From Schizochytrium sp. TIO01 (Eukaryota; Sar; Bigyra; Thraustochytrida; Thraustochytriidae): a DNA stretch of 64,000 bases. The stretch is taken from the NCBI GenBank assembly GCA_004764695.1, contig SMSO01000005.1, positions 1,383,501-1,447,500 of the forward strand. Reading direction: 5' to 3'. The notes under the pieces were generated by a model, which was given only the letters and a program-made list of their open reading frames with translations, was not told the DNA's origin and did not search any database. The position numbers and the translations under genes are program-made. Of the stretch, positions 54,755 to 64,000 are shown one piece after another (the first letter of the stretch is position 1; each line of letters begins with the position of its first letter).

Positions 54755-54774
54755 AAAAAAAAAAAAAAAAAAAA
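54755..54774. repeat. A20 homopolymer after T-rich tract
   Basis: Twenty consecutive As follow a TTTTTATTTA-type tract and a TTGACT/TTTGAC direct repeat (54664-54690). It may be a poly(A) tail of a retrotransposed segment, but no coding remnant was seen. Confidence 0.85.
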
Positions 54775-56190
54775 CTCTTCTTAACTCTCACATAATTGGG
54801 GCTCCGTAGGAAATAATCAATGATATGGTCTTCTACTCTTCGGTTGATCATACCCCTTCTTTAACGTCGCCTCACTCCAGAGGAGGGAGCGCCGCCGCTT
54901 TCCAGGGAGTAAGTACCTCAGACCTCGATGGGATGTGGAAAACCTGAGTGGCTGAAGCTGACTGATAAAAGAGGACCAAGCCAACCAAGCCTCTGCTTTT
55001 CCGTGGTCATTGAGAATAAATAGTTCGTGCTACATGCTAGCTTATTTTAATTGCTATTTTATGCTATTTTACTATTATATTTTAAATATTATTATTGTTA
55101 ATATTATATATATATTTATTACTTTTATTATTATTGTTATCTACTTTTTAATTTAAAATCGATATCAGGCTCTCCAAGAAAGATAAAAGCTGAGACCGAT
55201 AAGCGGTCAGCCACATCTAGGATGCCGTGCAAAGCACATCGTTCACGATGTCTCTGAATTCTGTGTTACTCGGCACCACCTATCCTGAGGCCCTTTGGCT
55301 GTGAGTGATATTTATTTTGCCTACTATTTGCCTTTGGCTGTTGTCGTTGGATTCGTTGCTTTTATTTGCTTGCGTTGGCCCAAGTTTGTGTTTCCCAAGG
55401 CCTGAAGATTCAACACCTGCGAGTATCAGTTTGCTGGACATAAAGTATATCCTTCAGGCACAAGCTCGAGCGCATGCACATGCCCTCAAGACAATCAATC
55501 ATTCCGCGATCGATGGCAGTTCACAGATCGCCTGCCATTGAATGGAGCAGTGGTAACTGTAGTCTCATTGGCCAATGCGTTTGTATTCTTGGAGAGAGAG
55601 AAACATGAAAATTAATAAGCGACCTTTAAGATAAATCATAGTAAAATAGTGAGAGGAAGAAAGGAGAAATAGGACTAAGATGAGAAAGGTGAGAGTACGG
55701 AGAAAAGGAAAATAAAATCAAAGGTTCTGGTATCTTTAAAGTTATTATTATTATTATTTATGATTCTTTGATTCTTTTATTCTTTTTTAAAACTATTGGT
55801 TAAATAAGGTGGTATTGCTTTCAAGTTAGTGTTTTGCATATTTTTAACTTTGTTCAAAGCTAATAGAAAAGAAAGAAATCATAAAAAGAAAAGAGAAAAC
55901 AAAGAACGAAGTGGCGAAGTTGAGAAAGCAAACCCGAAAGGCGCGATCGGCGTGGCGGCGATTGCTCGACGTCGCGAGGTGACGGCTGCACCCACTCACG
56001 TGAGGACACATCTGGAAAACTTGGCTGGTGCAGGCGGCCCTTCCCTGCTATCCCTCGCTCCGCTCGCCAGCGGGACCTGGAGAGAGTCGAGGCGCGTTGC
56101 TCGTCTCTCGCTAGAACTGACTGATCAAGGAGCTCTATATCCATAGAAAGCCTACTTATCAATACATATATATATACATACCAGTCGAAG

Positions 56191-57651
56191 ATGACTTCCA
56201 ACGGCAACCACTCGTATGGCAGCATGGGTAAGAGCAACGGGTCCACGCTCTCTGAGAACTCTGCGCTGCTTGCGGACAAGAGACGCAACAGCTCTATGGA
56301 CGCACCCTCATTGAAGAATTTTGTTGGGTATGTAGAGCATGGCAAGAGCTTGGACACTGAGCCCGGCAAGGTGGAGTCGCCAGAGTCCAAAAAGGCTCGC
56401 AACAAACTCCTCCGTGCCACCATGATCTGCTTCTCGTTCATGCTCCTTGAGATTGCCGGTGGATACATTGCTGGCAGTCTTGCAATCATGACTGACGCAG
56501 CCCACTTGCTCTCAGATGTAGCTGGTTTCCTCATCTCGCTCTTTGCCCTATACCTCGGTAACCGCAAGGCTACACCAATTCTCAGCTTTGGGTTTAAGCG
56601 TGCAGAGATTGTCGGCGCAATCCTTAGCGTTATGCTCATCTGGTTCCTGACCGGCGTGTTGCTCTGGGAAGCTGTACTCCGCACGAAGTCCATCCTCAAC
56701 CATACTCGCGAAGAATTTGTCGACGGCAAAATCATGACTATTATTGCCATCGTTGGTCTCTTTGCCAACATGACCCTGCTATTCGTGCTCGGGCATGACC
56801 ACGGACACAGCCACTTCGGCGGAGGACATGGGCATGCCCATGATGGCCACGATGATGACCACCACGACGACCATGGACACGCTCATGACCATGGACACTC
56901 GCACGGTAGTGCTCCTAAGCCCAAGAAGCAAGTTGAGGATCACGGACACTCACACGACCATGGGCATGCTCACAGCCATGGACACGATGACCACGATGAC
57001 GATCACCACAGCCACGATGACGATCACCACAGCCACGACGAGGTTAGGTTGCCGATTACTGGTACGAAGGGTGCCAACGCCCCGAAGGCACACAACATCA
57101 ATGTCACTGCCGCCTATGTGCATGCCATTGGTGACCTGATTCAGAGTGCTGGTGTTTGTATTGCTGGTATCCTCATCTGGATCTTCCCTGGTGAAACCCA
57201 CCCAACTGTCCAGCTCGCTGATCCTATTGTTACCTTCCTGTTTTCTATCATGGTGCTCATGTCTACGTACAACATTCTCAAGACTTCTTTGAACGTCCTG
57301 ATGGAAGGTGTGCCTGATGGCTATGACCCGCTCCGCATTGCCCGCGAGCTTGTTGCTATTGAAGGTGTCATTGATGTGCACCACTTGCACATTTGGAGCC
57401 TTACTGTTGGCGAACCTTCCCTTTCTGTGCACATTGTTGTTGATAATAACACGGATATGGAACAGGCCCTTTGGCACGCTCAGCATGTACTCCGGGAGAA
57501 CAAGATTTCTCACAGCACTGTCCAGACTGAGCGCCGTGTTGGCGACGCCATCTGTGAAACGGAGGACGGATGCGACTTGTCGTGTGACCGTTATGCGCTC
57601 AACTGTGCAAAGAACGGCGCGTGCTACGACAATGCTGGTTTGCTCAACTAA
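56191..57651 (+). CDS. zinc transporter, cation diffusion facilitator (ZnT/SLC30-like)
   Basis: A 486-residue CDF antiporter that should move Zn2+ out of the cytosol into vesicles or out of the cell, exchanging protons. Six hydrophobic segments are predicted. The intramembrane zinc site is complete: TM2 has DAAHLLSDV (H105, D109) and TM5 has HAIGD (H311, D315). The cytosolic loop between TM4 and TM5 is an extreme His/Asp/Gly segment (about 202-284) of repeated HGHAHD and HDDDHH units, longer than in most ZnT proteins and likely a metal buffer or sensor. The C-terminal domain with VHHLHIWSLT fits the ZnT2/4/8 subgroup. The tail contains several cysteines. Start at ATG 56191. Confidence 0.93.
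   Translation: MTSNGNHSYGSMGKSNGSTLSENSALLADKRRNSSMDAPSLKNFVGYVEHGKSLDTEPGKVESPESKKARNKLLRATMICFSFMLLEIAGGYIAGSLAIMTDAAHLLSDVAGFLISLFALYLGNRKATPILSFGFKRAEIVGAILSVMLIWFLTGVLLWEAVLRTKSILNHTREEFVDGKIMTIIAIVGLFANMTLLFVLGHDHGHSHFGGGHGHAHDGHDDDHHDDHGHAHDHGHSHGSAPKPKKQVEDHGHSHDHGHAHSHGHDDHDDDHHSHDDDHHSHDEVRLPITGTKGANAPKAHNINVTAAYVHAIGDLIQSAGVCIAGILIWIFPGETHPTVQLADPIVTFLFSIMVLMSTYNILKTSLNVLMEGVPDGYDPLRIARELVAIEGVIDVHHLHIWSLTVGEPSLSVHIVVDNNTDMEQALWHAQHVLRENKISHSTVQTERRVGDAICETEDGCDLSCDRYALNCAKNGACYDNAGLLN
56791..57045 (+). repeat. His/Asp-coding repeat region of the zinc transporter
   Basis: Short, imperfect repeats such as CATGACCACGGACA code the His-rich loop. Other frames read as Met/Thr repeats, which is chance. 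Confidence 0.8.
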
Positions 57652-59035
57652 GGAAAAGAACAACAAGATGCAGGAAGAAATCATTGCTATGGTTTCGTTT
57701 TCATTAACAACATCTTACATGTACTAGGCGCTTTGTAGGCTTTTTTAAACCTCTACACTGCTTTGAAGAAGGAAATTATTAACAAATAGTGTCTATCGTA
57801 CCCCAAAGGAGGGAGAGATTATTCGTGTACTAACTCAAATTCCCAGCAGGAGAGTTTCTAACGAGAAGTTCCATTCCATCGTTTTTTGTGTTTCTCTCTC
57901 AGGTACGATTTTTGTTCAATAACGTGTCTTATCGGAGCATTTAATGCAGGGTGGCATTCTCGCGTAGGATATTTGCCATGTTGTAAAATTAAATGATTTT
58001 GTTCTTGGGTATCGTTTTTGAAGTAGGTGTTGCTCTTTTCTTTTCTTATCATTTTTTTTTTCTCCAAGTATTCACAATTTAAAAAATAATGCAGACTCTT
58101 CAATTTTCAGTGTATGGGTAATCAGCAATCATAATTGCATGCGTGCACTATTAAAGTGGTGCAGAAGATTGCCCTTCAATACTCTTGATGAACAATTGCT
58201 CGTTTGAATCTGACCCAGAGGTAGTCAGGCTCACATGCTAACTAACTATTCAGTGAACATATGCTGATAAACTTGATGACAAGATCCAGTTCCATGATCA
58301 AAGATTTTCTGCCAACGTTAGTGAGCTGCAATTGCTTCACAACTTAAAATATTTTTCATAACAAAATACTGGTGCTAAAAACATATCCATTCAATATGTT
58401 TGGAGGGATCAATGCAATGTTTGCAGCTAAAGAAGAATTATACCGAATTATATCTCTTTTGAGTTGTTCAGCGTGGTGTGATTTTGAAGGTACCTAAACT
58501 GGTTTGTGCACTCTGCATGTGCTATCTTTGTAGGTACAACTAAACTTCGCGCGTAGTGCATGTGTATCTTAATAAACAAGCATGGATGGAACTCTGAGAA
58601 ACTCAATTAGGACAGCGTCTAAAATTTATAACTAGTTTGATGCCTGCACAATGCTTCTTGACAGACCCTAATTTAACTAGATGCATGGATGCAATCTTTA
58701 CGAATCACAGACAGTAACGTCTGATACAGTGGAGAATATTGCGCAAGGCCTAAAAAGGTACAAGATGTTTTTAAAAAATGAAAAGAGAAGATAAATCTAA
58801 TTATAAATCATTCCAACAAAGAAAGCTGAAGCTTCGAAAGAAACAACTGTTGAATGCAGAGCACAAACGTCCTGGAAAGTTAATTGCAACAAATAAGACG
58901 GATACACAGGTGCTCACAAACGCACAAAGGCATATGGATTGATTTGTATTAACACAGAGAGAGGATGAAGAGAAAGGAAACAACATGAAGACAAAGTTGT
59001 AAGCGAGAAAAATAGCATCACACATATGCACGACT
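57652..59035. other. spacer between convergent genes
   Basis: About 1.4 kb of AT-rich DNA between the zinc transporter (+) and the SLC49-like gene (-). No gene or array seen. Confidence 0.6.
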
Positions 59036-60598
59036 TTAAACGGCCAGGTTCTCGCTTGTACCCTGAGCCTTGCTTTGTTCGTAGGCAAGACGCTGGTACT
59101 TTGTCTTTTGCTTAATCAGGAGTACTGGAAGACACCCAATGACCATAATCACTGCACCAATGATGAAGGTAAGCTTTGCGCTGCCAACAACCTCAGGAGC
59201 AAGAGAACTGACGAACACCAGGTTTGAGCAATTTATGACAGCACGATCCCACCCAGTGATCATACCTTCCAGGAAAACTTCTGGGGAAAAGACATATTCT
59301 AACTTGGTTTCGTAGACGGCAGTCTGCCAAGCGATAAAAACACACAGAGCAAAGATGACCATCGTGAAGAATCCCCAGTGAGATTCGGTGGTGTCGACAA
59401 GGTAGCAAATCATAGCAATAATCCAGAAGAATGTACCAGTTGTGTAGCCGCCAGCAGTAAAGGTATAGTAGCGGCTGTATCTGTCCAGCAAAAAGGCCAC
59501 CACGATGGCAGTCGGAATTGCAAGAACCACACCAATTGCAGCAGCAATAAAGCTGTAACCAGAAATATCAGCAGGGAAAACGCGGCTGATCGAAGAGTAC
59601 AACACAAGAGGAGGGCCGGAAACAATGAAATCACTAATGGCAAGCTTGAGGAAGCGTTCATTGCCAAAGAGGATTTTGGTGCCCTGCACAAAAGTGGTAT
59701 GGTCCTTCTTCAAAGCAGCCGTAGAGGGTGGTGTAGGCGGGCTGTTACGAACAAAAATGCAAACGAGAAAAAAGGTGAAAGTAGGAATGATTGCCATCAT
59801 GAGGTTGTAAGTTGGGATATCAGTAGGCTGATAGCAGCAAAAGGCATCTTTGGCATCGGCATAAGCGTCATCACAAACCACATTAGTTCCGTTCGATGTT
59901 GCAGCAATAACAGTCGCCAACTGAGTGGCAGAAAGCGTAGATGTATCGCACGACTTGAGAGTAATATCTACAATCTCGTAGTCAGTAGTGTAGAAAGGTG
60001 AGGCAGAGAGAAGTGCTGCACCGGAGCCAAGGAGTGAGAACAAACTAATGATCGCTGTGGCGATAGCACGCTCATTTTCTGGGAACCAACGGTTAGAGGT
60101 GGCAAGGACACATGAAGATACGGTCGGTCCAAGCACAGAGGCAATGGAGCGACCAATGAGCACACCAGTGTAGTTATGACCGGACGCGTACCAAATCCAG
60201 GAGGAGAGCGCAATGGCAAAAGCACCAATCATTGACATCTTCATACCATAGCGATCAATCACATAGGATGCAGGGAAATAAGAAAATAAAAGGATCAAAG
60301 AGTCAAGCACGGACATGAAATCAACACCAACACCATCACTACTGAATGACTCATTCGGGATATCGAACCATTTCGCGTACGTTGGAGCAATAATCACCTG
60401 GCGGGAGGTGTGCATATTCCATGATGCATACGAAAGGGCAATAGAGAGCATCACAAACCATCTCCGAGCGTAAGTCTTGGGCTTGCCAGATTCTGTCATG
60501 ACTACTTCTGCTGGATGCCGCAGCTCGGACTCTACCGAGCCATCGGCATTCACGACCCTACGGTCCATGATTTTGCTCTTGATTGACTCGAACACCAT
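59036..60598 (-). CDS. SLC49/FLVCR-like major facilitator transporter
   Basis: A 520-residue membrane protein with about 12 hydrophobic segments. The first starts near residue 48 after a polar N-terminus with ESELRHPAEVVMTES. The start of the core (YARRWFVMLSIALSYASWNMH), FSYFPASYVIDRYGMKMSMIG, and SNRWFPENERAIATAI resemble FLVCR/SLC49 transporters, which carry heme, choline or ethanolamine in animals. Substrate here is unknown. A large Cys-containing extracytosolic loop of about 60 residues (DVVC-type, ending AFCCYQPTD) lies between TM6 and TM7 and is not typical. The frame continues to a TTG at 60658, but ATG 60598 is preferred. A generic MFS assignment is the fallback. Confidence 0.7.
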   Translation of the reverse strand: MVFESIKSKIMDRRVVNADGSVESELRHPAEVVMTESGKPKTYARRWFVMLSIALSYASWNMHTSRQVIIAPTYAKWFDIPNESFSSDGVGVDFMSVLDSLILLFSYFPASYVIDRYGMKMSMIGAFAIALSSWIWYASGHNYTGVLIGRSIASVLGPTVSSCVLATSNRWFPENERAIATAIISLFSLLGSGAALLSASPFYTTDYEIVDITLKSCDTSTLSATQLATVIAATSNGTNVVCDDAYADAKDAFCCYQPTDIPTYNLMMAIIPTFTFFLVCIFVRNSPPTPPSTAALKKDHTTFVQGTKILFGNERFLKLAISDFIVSGPPLVLYSSISRVFPADISGYSFIAAAIGVVLAIPTAIVVAFLLDRYSRYYTFTAGGYTTGTFFWIIAMICYLVDTTESHWGFFTMVIFALCVFIAWQTAVYETKLEYVFSPEVFLEGMITGWDRAVINCSNLVFVSSLAPEVVGSAKLTFIIGAVIMVIGCLPVLLIKQKTKYQRLAYEQSKAQGTSENLAV

Positions 60599-61107
60599 CT
60601 TTCCCAAGAACAGCAACAACGACAACGCCGATGATGACAAAGGCAACGACAACGACAATGCAACTTTATTGCTTCCCAGAGGTCTCGCTCCTTGACTGGC
60701 TCAATCTGCGCCAGCGATATTTGATTTGTGCACAACAAGGTACAATGTCAAGGACCACCTCGAGGTTGCTTATCAATCCGGGTTCTAACTTAGCACCCCA
60801 CGAATTACAGCTCGGAGATGCTGTTGTTTAGCTAGCCACCAGTAGCGGGGATTACAATGCGGCAGGCCAGACGGCGTGAGCCTGAGCTGGTCCGTTGCAG
60901 TTGTGGTTTTGCTTGGCCGGCTCAGGCAGCCAGAGTTCACGGTTTGCTCCGTGCGACTTTTGCTAAGAAGGAAGTACCTCGGCTGCTGCACAAACACAAG
61001 AATTACTACAGCGACGAGAGTGGCACCAGGAATTGCTGGAAGGCCGGAGCAGGAGATTCAGGAGTTTGTAAGTTCCGGCAATGCAAGTATGATGTTTGCT
61101 TTAACTT

Positions 61108-61142
61108 GCTTGCGTGTTTGCTTGCTTGCTTGCTTGCTTGCT
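61108..61142. repeat. (TTGC)n array
   Basis: About eight TTGC units with a GTGT interruption near the start. Confidence 0.9.
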
Positions 61143-62474
61143 TCGGTGACTCCCTGTGGGCCTGACACGAGGCACGAGGCGTTCTTAGAGTTAACCTACT
61201 AGTGCTGCTCCAAGTTTACAATTTTTACTTTTGTTTCCCTAAAGAAAGTCTTTTCGTTTTGTTTTCAAGGTGCTTGTTTGTTTCTTTGTTGAAGCTAGCC
61301 AATTATGCCATGGGAGGAAGAAGATCGGGGTCTCCGGGTCCGCTGGAGGTGCCACGATAGGTGGCACGAAGAAGAAGCCCTAGCCTGAAAAGACCGAATC
61401 TCGGCCGCAGGTTTGGCGAAGGTGGCGATTGCAGATCTTGTCTTGAGTTGGAAAGAATGTAATACACGTCCTTTTCTATTATCATACGATAGTCGGTATT
61501 TTCACTTCTTAATATTTCCTTTCCTTTTCTCAGAGTAATCATTTTGATACCTGGCTGATTGATCTTAAAACTAGGTTGGACACTAAATAACATCGCTTTT
61601 CACCGCTATCTCAAGCACAGACACATCCAGCACTAAGCGAGGCCTTTCTGCTGGCCCGGATCAGCCGCTGCAGCAGAGCTCTGACCTTTAGGCGCAACGC
61701 TGAGGGAAAGTTTACAAGCATATGCCTATTTCATTCTTTTTTATTTCCAAAGCTCTATGTTGCAATTTGTGAGAATGAAGAGCACTTGTGAATTGACCGT
61801 CTATTTTATTGATAAAACAATTCACACATTCTTCGATTCTTCTGTGTATATCGTGTAATATGCACATGCATACATAATAAACAAACAAACAAACAAACAA
61901 ACGTCCAAGGTCAAGAAACTGCCAGCCGATTTGCAGCCAGGAGCTGCTGCCACTTCTGTGCTGGTAGGAAGAGAGATGAGTCGAGGAATGGGTCGCTTCT
62001 CTCGAGTTCGACTGAGATCTCGTCGCACAGGAGGCACGTTTTGATTCTATTTAGCGTAGCAGTGATCCATCGCTCCATGGAAACTAACTTTTAAAAGAAA
62101 CATTCAAAGTGCCGCGCCCGTTAGCGCAAACTCTAATAGTTCTGTGCTCGACTAGTTCTTTCTTGAAAGTTTTTCTTCCTCTCACTCACTCACTCACTCA
62201 CTCACTCCACTTTTTTCTTTTTTTTTAAAGGCAAAACTATAAAGTGGAATGAAAGGGGGGTGTGCGCAATGTGCAGGAAGACCTGCTTCTATATCGCACA
62301 AAAGGCGGCAGGTCCTAAGTATCCCGCCATCATTATGAGTGGCACTCGAGGAAGACTCCAGTGCCCAGTGGCTGCGCAGCACCTAAGCGCTGAGGTTTAT
62401 AATACGTGCAGGATTTCAAGAACCCTGCTCAGTTCCCAGACTACAGCATCTAGCAAACTAAAAGATTAACTGTT

Positions 62475-62585
62475 TCAAACAAACAAACACACAAACAAAC
62501 AAACAAACAAACAAACAAACAAACAAACAAACAAACAAACAAACAAACAAACAAACAAACAAACAAACAAACAAACAAACAAACA
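62475..62585. repeat. (AAAC)n array
   Basis: About 27 AAAC units with one CACAC variant at the left side; same unit as the long array at 5993-6233. Confidence 0.95.
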
Positions 62586-62999
62586 ATGACTGCTATAGTT
62601 AATCATATGTGTAGTTAGGTACCTCCCTCCTTATACCTTAAGAAAGAAGAAAGAAATGGATCTTGGGATTTCTATGTTTCATGTGTCACTTTTCTCATGG
62701 AAAAGGTGGGAAAATCAGGTGAAACCCGAAAGGCGAGGAAGGAAACCGCGCCAGCAAGCTCTTGCTCCACTCCTGGTCAGTCTTGCCAGCGAGACACCCG
62801 GCGTGCCACGAAATAAAAGTACAGCGACGTGTGCAGGTTTAAGCTACAGGTCGGAGCCACCTGCAAGACCGTGGCAGACCTTTGATGAGCAGGATTCGTC
62901 AATTGCGCTGCGCCAGATTCTTTGCCACAATCGGAGCTTGCCTGCTTCTGCAAATGCCCTGTTAAACACCCTCGGTCCAAAGTCAAGATATCATCGCCC

Positions 63000-63036
63000 A
63001 CTACTATTACTACTACTATAATAGTAATAATAATAA

Positions 63037-63067
<31 letters not shown>

Positions 63068-63078
63068 AAGAAGAAGAA
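63000..63078. repeat. (TAC)/(AAT)/(AAG)n compound microsatellite
   Basis: A TAC run, then AAT units and about 13 AAG units, ending in TAATA/TACTAC repeats. Confidence 0.9.
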
Positions 63079-64000
63079 TAGTAATAATACTACTACTTGA
63101 TAAAGCGTAAGAAGTACTACTGTTTATTTTTTAGTTCAATATTTCCACTTATCGAAAATGGAAAAGAGAATTTAAAAAGTGAAAACCCGCTCCGAAGGGT
63201 AGGAGTTATCTAAGTGTAAATAGGATCTGCCATCTGAAAGAAGATCTCACGTGCCCTACAGTAAGGGAGCTGTGGGGGAAAGACAGCCAGCAAAGAAGTT
63301 CAAAGATTCTCAGAAAGCGCAATTGTACCAAAGTACCTCCAAAGATCATCACAACGAGCGCCTTCAAATCAGCGCGGATAATTCACATCATGATAATAAT
63401 CAGAAAAATACCTGCATGCGCCAATGCCGACCAAGCTAGGTCCCCGAAATCAAAATGCTGTTAGGGACTCCACTTTCTGAGGCTTTCTTCTAGTTTATTT
63501 TACCTTATTCTCTATTATTATCTCTTGAAAAATTAATTTCTTAAATTATAAAAATAGCAGTATAAAAAAGTGCGCGAGGTTGATGGATGACGAGAGATTT
63601 ATGAAAATTGGTTGACCAAGGAAGGTTAATTGATTGAAGAGGTTTTAGATCGCGGTCTAAGGCGCCATCTTCGAGCCCGCCTGCACATGGCCCAGTGAGT
63701 ACGTTGAGTACGTTGCTACATCCCTTTTCTTTTGGCAGCACAGCACGAACGAAGACCGTGCCTGAAAGGTGGCGCAAAGAAAGACACCTCGAGCCAAAGT
63801 GCACTTTACTTATTAGTTAGCCATAATCGATCCATTTACATTTATTTACTCACGCCACAGTGGGCCTAGAAGGTGGCATCGTCGTCGAGTCAAGAAACCC
63901 AAGTCAAGGTGTCAAATGGATGTGTAGGTTGGCTCAAGCGGGACTTCAACTGGGTTGTAATGAGATCGATGTGAGTGCAGTGGCCGAAGAAGCAAGTAAA

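Larger units (their letters stand above)
50972..56190. other. long gene-poor, AT-rich spacer
   Basis: Over 5 kb with no supported gene. It includes AT-rich DNA near 51340-51450 and 52640-52960, a GC-richer, repeat-filled part at 53200-54660 (CAGT and ATCGTCA arrays, TGCCTGCC runs), and a TTTTTATTTA tract ending in a run of 20 As at 54755-54774. A TTATTA-rich stretch is at 55060-55140. The final few hundred bases should carry the promoter of the zinc transporter gene. Confidence 0.55.
60599..64000. other. right-end spacer, repeat-rich, no gene supported
   Basis: About 3.4 kb. Just upstream of the SLC49-like start is a CAACGA-rich run (60606-60662) that probably sits in its leader. Arrays of TTGC (near 61108-61142), AAAC (61879-61902 and 62475-62585), CTCA (about 62182-62207) and AAG/AAT (63000-63078) follow. 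Open frames are short and without family resemblance. Confidence 0.55.

Overview
The window is eukaryotic nuclear DNA from a microbial, probably heterotrophic, eukaryote. Supporting this are a Ser/Thr phosphatase with TPRs (PP5), a UBE2E-type ubiquitin-conjugating enzyme, the decapping cofactor DCP1, an MRS2-type magnesium channel, a RAP1-like telomere protein with a spliceosomal intron, and long spacers with no gene. Genes are almost all single exon. Spacers hold many simple repeats (AAAC, ATTG, CTAAA, CAGT, TTGC). A stramenopile such as a labyrinthulomycete/thraustochytrid would fit, but that placement is inference and no marker gene proves it.

Layout. 0-3.2 kb: 3' end of an unidentified gene, then repeats. 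3.3-4.6 kb: monodehydroascorbate reductase (+). 7.8-9.3 kb: PP5 (+). 10.1-13.2 kb: UBE2E-like E2 and an Atg22-like transporter (both -). 15.5-18.9 kb: pirin and a CofD/YvcK-like protein (both -). 21.6-23.1 kb: a two-exon RAP1-like gene with BRCT, Myb and RAP1 C-terminal regions (+), the most interesting single gene. 23.4-27.2 kb: a TPR-NudC fusion and a large membrane-anchored protein of unknown function (both -). 30.4-35.5 kb: a tandem pair of dihydroxy-acid dehydratase genes that share a 488-bp perfectly identical block, a sign of gene conversion. 36.3-39.3 kb: a possible RNase P/MRP subunit (Rpp29/Pop4-like) and DCP1 (+). 40.7-42.3 kb: MRS2-type channel (-). 44.8-51.0 kb: an apparently intact transposon-like unit with one 1844-codon frame joining a zinc ribbon, a DDE-like transposase core and a Ulp1-type cysteine protease. 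51-56.2 kb: AT-rich, gene-poor DNA. 56.2-57.7 kb: zinc transporter of the CDF/ZnT type (+). 59.0-60.6 kb: an SLC49/FLVCR-like transporter (-). 60.6-64 kb: repeats and no convincing gene.

The genes do not form an operon or one pathway. They are ordinary housekeeping functions: redox defence, ubiquitin and chaperone signalling, branched-chain amino acid synthesis, mRNA decay, metal and solute transport, telomere maintenance. Starts were set at the first ATG that suits the family; several frames stay open upstream only through non-ATG codons. All family assignments come from reading motifs, with no database search.
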